In this document: one piece after another, positions 1 through 6,455 of the stretch
Position numbering within the stretch: the first letter of the stretch is position 1
Layout of the letters: each line of letters opens with the position of its first letter
Source of the DNA: Alphaproteobacteria bacterium
GTDB taxonomy: Bacteria; Pseudomonadota; Alphaproteobacteria; RS24
DNA length: 6,529 nt
Assembly: GCA_028816945.1 (NCBI GenBank)
Contig: JAPPQG010000200.1
Location: forward strand, 1-6,529
Reading direction: 5' to 3'
Notes under the pieces: model-generated
The model's input: the letters and a program-made list of their open reading frames with translations, nothing else
The model's database searches: none
Told to the model about the DNA's origin: nothing
Position numbers and translations under genes: made by a program

Positions 1-3000
1 CGAATAATTCGCCCGTGCGCCCATCGCGCAACACAACTTGCCCTGAAACATCTAGGCCTGCATCGGTAAGTGCTTCGACAATATCGTGTTCGCGCGCGCC
101 GTCAAAAACAGGACATGCCACAGGCACGCCCTCGCGCAATCTATAACTCAATTCAACCGCTTCGCCGTCTGACATGGTTTTCGCTAATTTATCGCCGGGA
201 TAAATATCCGCTAAAATCTGTTTGACAGATTCCGCCTTGCCGTCTTGTTCATAAACTTCAAGGGCTTGCGATACTTGCTTGCCAAGCCCCGCACACGCCC
301 AACCAAGATGACTTTCAAGGATTTGCCCGACATTCATACGGCTTGGCACGCCAAGCGGATTAAGCACAATGTCAATCGGCTGGCCGTCCTCTAAATAGGG
401 CATATCTTCAACCGGCAAAATGCGGCTGATAACCCCCTTATTGCCGTGTCGGCCTGCCATTTTATCGCCCGGTTGTAATTTGCGTTTGACGGCAACAAAA
501 ACCTTAACCATACGCATAACCCCGGGGGGCAAATCGTCGCCGCGTTGCAATTTATCGACCTTATCTTGGAAACGGGCTTCTAATGCTGCTTTGCTATCGT
601 CAAATTGCTTTTTCAGCACTTCCACTTCTGCCATAGCTTGGCTATTTTTAAGGGCAATTTGCCACCATAAGCCCCTTGATAAATCGTCTAACACGGTTTC
701 TGTCAATTTCATATTCGCATTTATGCCCTGCGGCCCAGAAAGGGCAATTTTGCCTAGCAATAATTCGCCAAGCCGCGCATAAACATTGCGCTCTAAAATC
801 GCCAATTCATCATCGCGGTCTTTGGCAAGGGCTTCTATTTCCTCCCGCTCAATAACCAAGGCGCGCTCATCCTTATCTATGCCATGCCGATTAAAGACGC
901 GCACTTCGACGACTGTGCCACTTGTACCCGGCGGCAAGCGCAATGAAGTATCACGCACATCGGAGGCTTTTTCACCAAAAATAGCCCGTAGTAATTTTTC
1001 CTCAGGGGTCATTGGGCTTTCGCCTTTTGGCGTGATTTTGCCTGCTAAAATATCGCCCGGATTGACTTCCGCGCCAATATAAACAATCCCCGATTCATCT
1101 AAATTGCGTAGCCCATCCTCGCCAACATTGGGAATATCACGGGTAATTTCCTCTGGTCCCAATTTTGTATCACGTGACATAACTTGAAATTCCTCAATAT
1201 GAATAGAGGTAAAGACATCATCGCGCACGACCCGTTCGGAAATTAAAATCGAATCCTCAAAATTATAACCATTCCAAGGCATAAAGGCGACCAACACATT
1301 GCGCCCTAATGCTAATTCGCCAAGTTCAGTCGATGGGCCATCTGCCACCACATCGCCCGCTTCTATATGGTCACCAATCCGCACAAGGGGGCGTTGGTTA
1401 ATGCAGGTAGATTGATTGGAGCGTTGGAATTTTTTCAAATTATAAATATCCACGCCTGATTTAGACGCATCTAAATCTTCGGTTGCCCGTATCACAATAC
1501 GGGTTGCATCGACTTGATCGACAATGCCTGTGCGGTGGGCTGTGATTGCCGAGCCAGAATCACGCGCCACAACTTCCTCTATGCCCGTGCCAACCAATGG
1601 CGCATTGGCCTGCAAAAGTGGCACAGCCTGCCGCATCATATTAGACCCCATTAAAGCCCGATTGGCGTCATCATTTTCAAGGAATGGAATCAGCGCGGCC
1701 GCCACAGAGACAATTTGCTTTGGCGATACATCTAATAAATCCACCATATCGGGTGGCACTGTTTCAAAATCGCTATTATAGCGGCAGTTGATAAGTTCAT
1801 CTGTAATGCGCCCTTTATCATCAATCGCAATGGTTGCTTGGGCGACGCGATAACGCGCCTCTTCCATAGCTGAGAGATAAATAACTTCATCCGTCACTTT
1901 GCCATTTTTAACTTTACGATAAGGGCTTTCAATAAAACCATATTTATTGACCCGCGCAAATGTCGCAAGCGAATTGATAAGCCCAATGTTCGGCCCTTCG
2001 GGCGTTTCAATCGGGCAAATACGGCCATAATGGGTGGGATGAACATCGCGCACTTCAAAGCCCGCCCGCTCACGCGTCAAGCCACCCGGCCCAAGTGCAG
2101 ACAAACGGCGCTTATGGGTAATTTCAGAAAGCGGATTTGTTTGGTCCATAAATTGGGACAGTTGCGAAGAGCCGAAAAATTCGCGCACAGACGCGGTTAT
2201 CGGTTTCGCATTTATTAAATCTTGCGGCATGACTGTGTCAATATCAACCGAACTCATACGGTCTTTAATCGCCCGCTCCATACGCAATAGCCCAATGCGA
2301 TATTGATTTTCCATCAATTCGCCGACAGAGCGCACGCGGCGATTGCCAAGATTATCAATATCGTCAATATCGCCCTTGCCATCACGCAAATCAACAAGGG
2401 TTTGCATAACGGCAATAATATCTTCCTTACGCAAAATACGAATATTATCAGGGCAATCTAAATTCATGCGAATATTCATTTTCACACGGCCGACGGCGGA
2501 TAAATCATAACGCTCATTATCAAAAAACAGCCCTTCAAATAAAGAAGTAGCCGTCTCTTCTGTTGGCGGGTCGCCCGGCCGTAGCACGCGATAAATTTCC
2601 TCTAATGCTGTTTTTCTATCGGATGATTTATCAATCGCCAATGTATTGCGGATAAAAGGGCCTTTATTGATAGGGTCTGTATTTAATATGTGAATTTCAT
2701 CACAGCCCTGCTCTATCAATTTTTTAAGCAGGCTTTCGGTAATTTCAGCCCCTGCTTCGGCATAAATTTCGCCCGTTTCCGTATCAATCATTTCGCCGGC
2801 AAGATAATGCCCCAATAATTCCTCTTCCCCAACAAGCAGATTTTTTACCCCATCTTCTGCCAATTTACGCGCCAAACGCGGGGTAATTTTTTCGCCTGCT
2901 TTGACAAGGGTTTTGCCATTTTCGGCATTAACAAGGTCATAAACGGCTTTTGTGCCGCGCCGCGATTTTGGAATAAAAGGCATCGTCCATTTATCGCCTT

Positions 3001-3715
3001 TTTTCTTAAAAGTAATTTTATCGTAAAAAAGGGCAAGAATTTCCTCATCGCTATATTCAAGCGCATGGAGCAAAATTGTTGCGGGTATTTTGCGGCGGCG
3101 ATCAATGCGGGCATAGAGAATATCTTTCGGGTCAAATTCAAAGTCCAACCATGAGCCACGATAAGGTATCACGCGGGCGGCAAACAGTAATTTGCCCGAA
3201 GAATGCGTCTTGCCACGGTCATGGTCAAAGAAAACGCCCGGGCTACGGTGCATTTGGGAGACAACCACACGCTCTGTGCCATTGACGACAAATGTCCCAT
3301 TATCCGTCATAAAGGGCAAATCGCCCATATAAACATCTTGCTCTTTTATATCTTTGATTGACTTTGTGTCTGTCTCATCATCAATATCATAGACAATCAA
3401 CCGCAATCTCACTTTGAGCGGCGCGGCATATGTCATATCGCGTTGGCGACATTCTTCGACATCATATTTTGGCGGGTCAAATTCATAAGTGATATATTCC
3501 AAACGCGCCACGCCAGCAATATCTTCAATCGGGAAAACCGAATTAAAAACGGCTTGTAACCCTTGCTCTTCGCGGCCTGTTGCGGGTTCTATGGCTTGTA
3601 AAAACCAATCATAAGAATGTTTTTGTACTTCAATAAGATTCGGCATTTCCACAACTTGCGGAATGCGACCAAATGAATGGCGAATACGTTTGCGACCTGT
3701 ATGGGCTTGCGGCAT
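1..3715 (-). CDS. rpoB: DNA-directed RNA polymerase subunit beta, 3' end cut by window edge
   Basis: Beta subunit of RNA polymerase, which with beta' forms the catalytic core and binds RNA, NTP and rifampicin. The frame is open for 1238 codons to the left edge and ends in ...GRTGELF; by comparison with E. coli about 130 C-terminal residues, including the active-site His equivalent to H1237, lie outside. The ATG at 3715 is preceded by AGGA at 6-nt spacing, and an in-frame TGA four codons upstream rules out a longer form. Landmarks are the N-terminal [20 protein letters not shown], the rifampicin segment from G515 ([19 protein letters not shown]. coli number plus 8), [12 protein letters not shown] with acidic E820/D821, and [12 protein letters not shown] with K1085 and K1093 (E. 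coli K1065/K1073). Q521, D524, H534 and S539 are the rifampicin-sensitive residues. No frameshift was seen. It follows rplL by 107 nt; rpoC is expected next. Confidence 0.99.
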   Translation of the reverse strand, partial: MPQAHTGRKRIRHSFGRIPQVVEMPNLIEVQKHSYDWFLQAIEPATGREEQGLQAVFNSVFPIEDIAGVARLEYITYEFDPPKYDVEECRQRDMTYAAPLKVRLRLIVYDIDDETDTKSIKDIKEQDVYMGDLPFMTDNGTFVVNGTERVVVSQMHRSPGVFFDHDRGKTHSSGKLLFAARVIPYRGSWLDFEFDPKDILYARIDRRRKIPATILLHALEYSDEEILALFYDKITFKKKGDKWTMPFIPKSRRGTKAVYDLVNAENGKTLVKAGEKITPRLARKLAEDGVKNLLVGEEELLGHYLAGEMIDTETGEIYAEAGAEITESLLKKLIEQGCDEIHILNTDPINKGPFIRNTLAIDKSSDRKTALEEIYRVLRPGDPPTEETATSLFEGLFFDNERYDLSAVGRVKMNIRMNLDCPDNIRILRKEDIIAVMQTLVDLRDGKGDIDDIDNLGNRRVRSVGELMENQYRIGLLRMERAIKDRMSSVDIDTVMPQDLINAKPITASVREFFGSSQLSQFMDQTNPLSEITHKRRLSALGPGGLTRERAGFEVRDVHPTHYGRICPIETPEGPNIGLINSLATFARVNKYGFIESPYRKVKNGKVTDEVIYLSAMEEARYRVAQATIAIDDKGRITDELINCRYNSDFETVPPDMVDLLDVSPKQIVSVAAALIPFLENDDANRALMGSNMMRQAVPLLQANAPLVGTGIEEVVARDSGSAITAHRTGIVDQVDATRIVIRATEDLDASKSGVDIYNLKKFQRSNQSTCINQRPLVRIGDHIEAGDVVADGPSTELGELALGRNVLVAFMPWNGYNFEDSILISERVVRDDVFTSIHIEEFQVMSRDTKLGPEEITRDIPNVGEDGLRNLDESGIVYIGAEVNPGDILAGKITPKGESPMTPEEKLLRAIFGEKASDVRDTSLRLPPGTSGTVVEVRVFNRHGIDKDERALVIEREEIEALAKDRDDELAILERNVYARLGELLLGKIALSGPQGINANMKLTETVLDDLSRGLWWQIALKNSQAMAEVEVLKKQFDDSKAALEARFQDKVDKLQRGDDLPPGVMRMVKVFVAVKRKLQPGDKMAGRHGNKGVISRILPVEDMPYLEDGQPIDIVLNPLGVPSRMNVGQILESHLGWACAGLGKQVSQALEVYEQDGKAESVKQILADIYPGDKLAKTMSDGEAVELSYRLREGVPVACPVFDGAREHDIVEALTDAGLDVSGQVVLRDGRTGELF

Positions 3716-3822
3716 ATCGTTTCCTCACTCTGCCTCAAAATAAAGCGGGGTCAATCAATTACTCTTGCTCCCCGCGGGCAAGAGCAATGAGGCGCGCCTT
3801 AACCCGCCTCAAAATATAATCT
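3716..3822 (-). promoter_or_regulatory. rplL-rpoB spacer with two tandem hairpins
   Basis: This 107-nt spacer carries two inverted repeats in the transcribed strand. The first met by polymerase is TGAGGCG/CGCCTCA (3805-3811 with 3788-3794, 10-nt loop). The second is CTCTTGC/GCAAGAG (3778-3784 with 3762-3768, 9-nt loop). The second is followed by TAATTGATTG, not a U-run, so neither looks like a full intrinsic terminator. In E. coli the corresponding spacer holds a partial attenuator and an RNase III processing site; by position these hairpins could serve a similar purpose, which is inference. The rpoB Shine-Dalgarno (GTGAGGAAAC) sits at the downstream end, clear of both stems. I saw no good promoter here. 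Confidence 0.5.
3732..3816 (-). repeat. 11-bp direct repeats flanking the rplL-rpoB hairpins
   Basis: The transcribed strand contains TATTTTGAGGC twice, at 3806-3816 and at 3732-3742, exactly matching and 74 bp apart. The pair brackets both hairpins of the spacer. Each copy starts in an A/T-rich run. It could be chance, a relic of a small duplication, or part of the RNA fold. The copy at 3806-3816 overlaps the first arm of the upstream hairpin (3805-3811). No transposase-like or terminal-repeat structure is present, so this is not called a mobile element. Confidence 0.5.
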
Positions 3823-4200
3823 CTATTTGAGCTCAACCGTTGCACCTGCTGCTTCTAGTTTTTCTTTTATCTCATTTGCTTCGGCAGTTGGCACAGATTC
3901 CTTAATCTCTTTCGGCGCGGCTTCGACAATATCTTTGGCTTCTTTAAGGCCAAGACCTGTTATTGTCCGCACTTCTTTAATAACATTGATTTTCTGATCG
4001 CCTGCGGCGGCAAGCACGATTGTGAAACTGTCTTTTTCCTCAGCTGGGGCGTCTGCTTCACCACCAGCAGGGGCAGCAGCCATAGCTACAGGTGCGGCGG
4101 CAGAAACGCCCCATTTTTCTTCTAGCAATTTCGACAATTCAGCCGCTTCAAGCACGGTCAGATTTGAAAGTTCATCAGCAATTTTCTCTATATTAGTCAT
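3823..4200 (-). CDS. rplL: 50S ribosomal protein L7/L12
   Basis: Stalk protein of the large subunit. Dimers bind the C-terminal helix of L10 and recruit and stimulate the translational GTPases (EF-Tu, EF-G, IF2, RF3). The 125 residues match the usual family length. Residues 1-32 are the dimerisation and L10-binding domain ([20 protein letters not shown]). Residues 33-55 are the Ala/Gly/Pro-rich flexible hinge. From about residue 57 comes the factor-binding domain with the hallmark [20 protein letters not shown] (71-90) and closing ATVELK. The ATG has GGAG 6 nt upstream, and an in-frame TAA two codons upstream fixes the start. It lies 43 nt after rplJ with no promoter or terminator visible between them, so the two are presumably cotranscribed, with extra L7/L12 copies coming from stronger translation. 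Confidence 0.98.
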   Translation of the reverse strand: MTNIEKIADELSNLTVLEAAELSKLLEEKWGVSAAAPVAMAAAPAGGEADAPAEEKDSFTIVLAAAGDQKINVIKEVRTITGLGLKEAKDIVEAAPKEIKESVPTAEANEIKEKLEAAGATVELK

Positions 4201-4243
4201 AAGTTACTCCATTCATAAAGTGTTTCAAATAATAGTTAAGCGG

Positions 4244-4762
4244 TTAGCTTGCCTCACCTTTTGCGGCATAAGCACCCAACACACGCGCCATTTGGCCGGC
4301 GGGGGCTTGTGTTGTGCCAACAATTTTAGTTGCCGGGGCATTCAAAAGACCAACAAGACGCCCACGCAAGACATCTAATGAGGGCAATGAAGCCAGATTA
4401 TTGATAGCCGCTTTATCAAGGATAGATTTACCCATGATACCGCCAAGCAAAATAAGATTCTCATTTTCCTTAGCAAATTCAGCCGCCACTTTCGGGGCAG
4501 CCATCGGGTCTTGCGAATAGGCAATCGCGGTTGGGCCGTCAAAAAGACTGCTAATCGGTTCAGCGTCTGTGTCAGCAAGCGCGCGTTTTACCAAACGATT
4601 TTTAGTCACTTTAACAGTGCCGCCAACTTCCGCCATACGGTTGCGCAGAGTTTCTATCTGCGGCACAGTCAGCCCCGCATAATGGGTCACGACAACAATG
4701 CCAGCATTGGCAAAAATGCCGCCAAAATGCTCGATAAGTTGCTCTTTTGCCGCTCTATCCAC
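4244..4762 (-). CDS. rplJ: 50S ribosomal protein L10, GTG start
   Basis: L10 anchors the L7/L12 dimers to 23S rRNA next to L11 and, in studied bacteria, represses its own operon by binding the mRNA leader. The 172 residues are typical for Alphaproteobacteria. The N-terminal rRNA-binding domain shows VVVVTHYAGLTVPQIETLR (22-40) and GGTVKVTKNRLVKRAL (47-62), followed by GPTAIAYSQDP (76-86). The Ala-rich C-terminal end (APAGQMARVLGAYAAKGEAS) leads from the helix that binds L12. The start is GTG, not ATG: an in-frame TGA lies only three codons upstream, GGTGA is about 6 nt ahead, and the next in-frame Met is residue 43 inside the conserved domain. A leader of about 240 nt with its own promoter precedes it; rplL follows after 43 nt. 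Confidence 0.98.
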   Translation of the reverse strand: MDRAAKEQLIEHFGGIFANAGIVVVTHYAGLTVPQIETLRNRMAEVGGTVKVTKNRLVKRALADTDAEPISSLFDGPTAIAYSQDPMAAPKVAAEFAKENENLILLGGIMGKSILDKAAINNLASLPSLDVLRGRLVGLLNAPATKIVGTTQAPAGQMARVLGAYAAKGEAS

Positions 4763-5006
4763 TTTCTCTCACCGCTTCTCTAACCATTTTCTGTGCAAAC
4801 CCTGCACATTGGGGGCGGGATTAAAGGCACTATGCCTTCAACGAACCACCGGTTCAGTTTGCCACCCGCGCCCTTAAATAGACCGAGCGACCTATATGTC
4901 CCGGGACCAGCCCCTGCCGATAAAGTGCAGCAAACCTTCTCCCGTCTATTCAGGGAATTAAGCCCATAAGCATAAGCCCATAAGGCACCTGAAGTCTTGG
5001 ACAGTT
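4763..5006 (-). promoter_or_regulatory. Structured untranslated leader of rplJ-rplL-rpoB, candidate L10 autoregulatory site
   Basis: Between the predicted transcription start and the rplJ GTG lies about 240 nt with no plausible gene. Four stems can be read in the RNA sense. They are AUAGGUC/GGUCUAU at 4878-4895 (7 bp with two G-U pairs and loop GCUC), GAACC/GGUUC at 4843-4855, AAGGCA/UGCCUU at 4824-4838, and UGUGCA/UGCACA at 4792-4808. None is followed by a U-run. In E. coli and other bacteria L10 (with L12) binds a structured leader at this position and blocks translation. The assignment here rests on position and visible structure only; I could not confirm the L10-binding kink-turn. Confidence 0.55.
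4959..4984 (-). repeat. 12-bp tandem direct repeat in the rplJ leader
   Basis: CTTATGGGCTTA occurs twice exactly in the transcribed strand (4973-4984 and 4959-4970), separated by TG, giving a 14-bp period. It lies near the 5' end of the predicted leader, about 20 nt after the predicted start of transcription. It is not self-complementary, so it does not form a hairpin on its own. It may be a replication-slippage duplication or a paired protein or RNA contact site. Confidence 0.75.
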
Positions 5007-5012
5007 GGCGGC

Positions 5013-5040
5013 ATCATACACAAATACCACCCATTGACAA
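5013..5040 (-). promoter_or_regulatory. Predicted sigma70-type promoter for rplJ-rplL-rpoB
   Basis: TTGTCA (5035-5040) and TATGAT (5013-5018) are separated by 16 bp, each one or two mismatches from consensus. The predicted start of transcription is near A5006, leaving a leader of about 240 nt. The position in the rplA-rplJ gap matches where many bacteria place an internal promoter for L10/L12 and RNA polymerase. It sits immediately downstream of the A-tract and repeat region, which could act as an upstream element. No mapped start is available, so the call is by sequence only. Confidence 0.65.
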
Positions 5041-5066
5041 CGCCTAATCTTTACATAACGCCTAAT
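5039..5066. repeat. Two 10-bp direct repeats overlapping the rplJ promoter -35 edge
   Basis: AACGCCTAAT (plus-strand reading) occurs exactly at 5039-5048 and 5057-5066, an 18-bp period. In the transcribed direction this is ATTAGGCGTT, and the downstream copy runs straight into the -35 hexamer TTGTCA. A regulator binding the pair would contact or flank RNA polymerase. The repeat is seen directly; any role is inferred. Confidence 0.7.
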
Positions 5067-5212
5067 TGTTATTACATATTATCACACTTGTTACGCTACT
5101 TTTACGCCATTTTTTGTCATATTTATTACGCAGTTTTACCAATCTGTTATGCCATTTTTGTCATATTTTTACGCCAACGCAGCTTTTACACCCTCCCTGC
5201 ACTCGCCTATAT
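5041..5212. other. AT-rich non-coding stretch between rplA and the rplJ promoter
   Basis: These 172 bases follow the rplA stop. In the transcribed strand they are A-rich, with runs of four to six A at 5100-5103, 5110-5115, 5134-5137, 5155-5159 and 5166-5170. A GCGT word recurs, often as GCGTAA. No hairpin followed by a U-run is present, so rplA transcription may continue into rplJ. The opposite strand has hydrophobic open frames of 60-65 codons, but they lack ribosome binding sites and reflect the T-rich composition. I see no tRNA, small-RNA signature or mobile element. Confidence 0.6.
5106..5168. repeat. Imperfect direct repeat with core AAATATGACAAAAA
   Basis: Read in the transcribed strand, AAATATGACAAAAATGGC (5151-5168) recurs as AAATATGACAAAAAATGGC (5106-5124), differing only by one extra A. 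Similarity continues outside the core: ACGCAG-TTTTACC on the plus strand after the 5106 copy, and ACGCAGCTTTTACA after the 5151 copy. The period is about 45 bp. This looks like a diverged tandem duplication upstream of the rplJ promoter. Confidence 0.75.
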
Positions 5213-5908
5213 TTAAGTAGAAATGGTGCTTGCGTCAATTCTAACCCCAAGCCCCATCGTTGAACTCAAACTAATATGGCGCATATAAGTCCCTTTTGCC
5301 CCGCTTGGCCGTGCCTTACGCACAGCCTCTAAAAAGGCTTTTATATTGTCGAGAATCTCCGTCTCAGAAAAACTTGCTTTGCCAATGCCCGCTTGCACAA
5401 TACCCGCTTTTTCAGCACGGAATGTAACTGCCCCGCCTTTGGCGGCTTTTACGGCTTCGACAATATCCATTGTCACCGTGCCTGTTTTCGGGTTTGGCAT
5501 AAGATTACGCGGGCCAAGCACTTTGCCTAAACGCCCAACAAGGGGCATCATATCTGGTGTTGCAATACAGCGGTCAAACTCAATTTTCCCGCTTTGGATA
5601 ATTTCCACTAAATCCTCTGCCCCGACTATATCGGCGCCCGCCTTTTTTGCTTCTTCGGCTTTGGCATCTTTGGCAAAAACGGCAACACGGGTTTGACGGC
5701 CTGTGCCATTTGGCAGGGCAATCACCCCGCGCACCATTTGGTCTGTATGGCGGGGGTCAATGCCAAGATTAACTGCTAATTCTATTGTCTCATCAAATTT
5801 TGCAGTTGCATTTTCTTTGACAAGCTTAATGGCTTCCTCAATAGGATAATGTTTGTTGGCGTCAATATGCTCGCGCGCCGACTTTATGCGTTTTGCTATT
5901 TTTACCAT
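5213..5908 (-). CDS. rplA: 50S ribosomal protein L1
   Basis: L1 forms the mobile stalk on the E-site side of the 50S subunit, binds 23S rRNA and helps release deacylated tRNA. In E. coli it also represses translation of the rplK-rplA mRNA. The 231 residues are near the usual 230-235. Domain I contains [18 protein letters not shown] (34-51) and [14 protein letters not shown] (58-71). The central domain carries [18 protein letters not shown] (112-129) and the L1 signature [14 protein letters not shown] (132-145), with Asn135 where E. coli has Gly. The C-terminal strand is [15 protein letters not shown]. The ATG comes 2 nt after the rplK TAG, with the Shine-Dalgarno (GTGAGG) inside the last rplK codons, so the two genes are probably translationally coupled. 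No terminator is evident after its stop. Confidence 0.98.
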   Translation of the reverse strand: MVKIAKRIKSAREHIDANKHYPIEEAIKLVKENATAKFDETIELAVNLGIDPRHTDQMVRGVIALPNGTGRQTRVAVFAKDAKAEEAKKAGADIVGAEDLVEIIQSGKIEFDRCIATPDMMPLVGRLGKVLGPRNLMPNPKTGTVTMDIVEAVKAAKGGAVTFRAEKAGIVQAGIGKASFSETEILDNIKAFLEAVRKARPSGAKGTYMRHISLSSTMGLGVRIDASTIST

Positions 5909-5910
5909 GT

Positions 5911-6339
5911 CTAGCCCCTCACCTCTAAACCCATTGAGCGGGCTGAACCAGCAATCATTTTGGCTGCTTCATCGACATTATTTGTATTCAAATCAGTTAA
6001 TTTTTCTTTGGCAATATCTCGGCATTGCGCCATTGTTACAACACCAATAGATTCACGCCCCGGCGTGCCGCCCCCTTTTTCAACAGACGCCGCTTTTTTC
6101 AAATAATAAGAAGCGGGCGGGGTTTTAATTTCAAAGGTAAAAGACTTATCCTCAAAAATCGTCACAATGGTTGGAATGGGTATATTCTTTTCCATATCCT
6201 TTGTGCGCTCATTAAAAGCTTTGCAGAATTCCATAATGTTAAGGCCGCGTTGCCCCAAAGCAGGCCCAATAGGCGGTGACGGATTGGCCGCCCCCGCTGG
6301 TACTTGCATTTTCAAATAACCATCAATTTCTTTTGCCAT
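5911..6339 (-). CDS. rplK: 50S ribosomal protein L11 (start at internal ATG)
   Basis: L11 sits at the base of the L7/L12 stalk, binds the GTPase-associated centre of 23S rRNA, and is needed for factor function and RelA activation. From the ATG at 6339 the protein is 142 residues, the family norm, and begins [16 protein letters not shown] like other L11s. The frame stays open upstream to a TTG at 6372, which would add 11 residues ([11 protein letters not shown]) absent from the family, so I reject that start. AAAGG lies 8 nt before the ATG. The N-terminal domain has the Pro-rich [19 protein letters not shown] (14-32) that binds factors and thiopeptides, then [12 protein letters not shown]. The C-terminal RNA-binding domain has [12 protein letters not shown] (73-84), [11 protein letters not shown] and the end [11 protein letters not shown]. 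It is first in a two-gene unit with rplA. Confidence 0.97.
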   Translation of the reverse strand: MAKEIDGYLKMQVPAGAANPSPPIGPALGQRGLNIMEFCKAFNERTKDMEKNIPIPTIVTIFEDKSFTFEIKTPPASYYLKKAASVEKGGGTPGRESIGVVTMAQCRDIAKEKLTDLNTNNVDEAAKMIAGSARSMGLEVRG

Positions 6340-6347
6340 TTCTTTCG

Positions 6348-6352
6348 CCTTT
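6348..6352 (-). promoter_or_regulatory. Ribosome binding site that fixes the rplK start
   Basis: AAAGG in the transcribed strand ends 8 nt before the ATG at 6339. The alternative TTG at 6370-6372 is preceded by CTGTAAGAC, which has no comparable purine-rich site. Together with the match of [10 protein letters not shown] to L11 N-termini, this supports the internal ATG. Confidence 0.7.
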
Positions 6353-6413
6353 GCAAACCCTATCAATTCCAAGTCTTACAGATTCAGCCCACACGCCCTT
6401 GCCTAAACTGCTT

Positions 6414-6442
6414 ATTATACACTATATGCTTAACCTTTACAA
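6414..6442 (-). promoter_or_regulatory. Predicted strong sigma70-type promoter for rplK-rplA
   Basis: TTGTAA (6437-6442) and a perfect TATAAT (6414-6419) are separated by 17 bp in the 83-nt gap between nusG and the maximal rplK frame. Transcription would start around 6405-6409, giving an untranslated leader of about 68 nt before the rplK ATG. The -35 element lies about 14 bp past the nusG stop codon, with no terminator between, so rplK could be read from both this promoter and upstream ones. A separate promoter ahead of L11-L1 is well known in other bacteria. Confidence 0.75.
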
Positions 6443-6455
6443 CTTTCCTATAAAA

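Noticed and set aside
651..752. AAGGGCAATTT repeated at about 651 and 738
   Set aside because: Both copies encode a Gln/Lys-Ile-Ala-Leu stretch in rpoB with preferred codons, so coding explains the match.
420..1781. Plus-strand open frames of 85-120 codons opposite rpoB
   Set aside because: They lie antisense to unmistakable, unbroken RpoB sequence, have Ser/Arg/Pro-rich composition typical of shadow frames, and resemble no family I recognise.
2845..3159. Minus-strand 104-codon open frame in another frame within rpoB
   Set aside because: The same bases encode conserved RpoB residues in the main frame. The alternative protein has no recognisable domain and no ribosome binding site.
3790..3799. 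AGGCGCGCCT palindrome in the rplL-rpoB spacer
   Set aside because: A perfect 10-bp palindrome with no loop cannot form a stable hairpin alone; it overlaps the arm of the first hairpin already described.
4022..4783. Plus-strand open frames opposite rplL and rplJ
   Set aside because: They are antisense to well-conserved L7/L12 and L10 and mirror the Ala-rich hinge as Ala/Ser runs; they are not independent genes.
4792..4838. Hairpins at 4792-4808 and 4824-4838 as an intrinsic terminator or attenuator before rplJ
   Set aside because: Neither stem is followed by a U-run in the transcribed strand, so I keep them only as leader structure.
4898..4907. Perfect palindrome GTCCCGGGAC in the rplJ leader as an operator
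   Set aside because: It is short, GC-rich and self-complementary with no loop, and lies within the transcribed leader downstream of the promoter. It may join the RNA fold, but there is no basis for calling an operator.
5034..5039. TTGACA on the plus strand as a divergent promoter -35
   Set aside because: No -10-like hexamer lies at 16-18 bp spacing (only TACATA at 12 bp), and no plus-strand gene follows. It is the complement overlap of the rplJ -35.
5078..5083. TGTGATAAT as a second, extended -10 promoter for rplJ
   Set aside because: The TGn extension is suggestive, but the sequence 17 bp upstream (CGTAAA) is a poor -35 and the region is AT-rich, so chance matches are likely.
5034..5263. 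Two plus-strand hydrophobic open frames (60 and 65 codons) in the rplA-rplJ gap
   Set aside because: One begins with TTG at 5034 and neither has a ribosome binding site. The hydrophobic residues follow from T-rich DNA and the repeats are of nucleotide origin; one frame also runs into the antisense of rplA.
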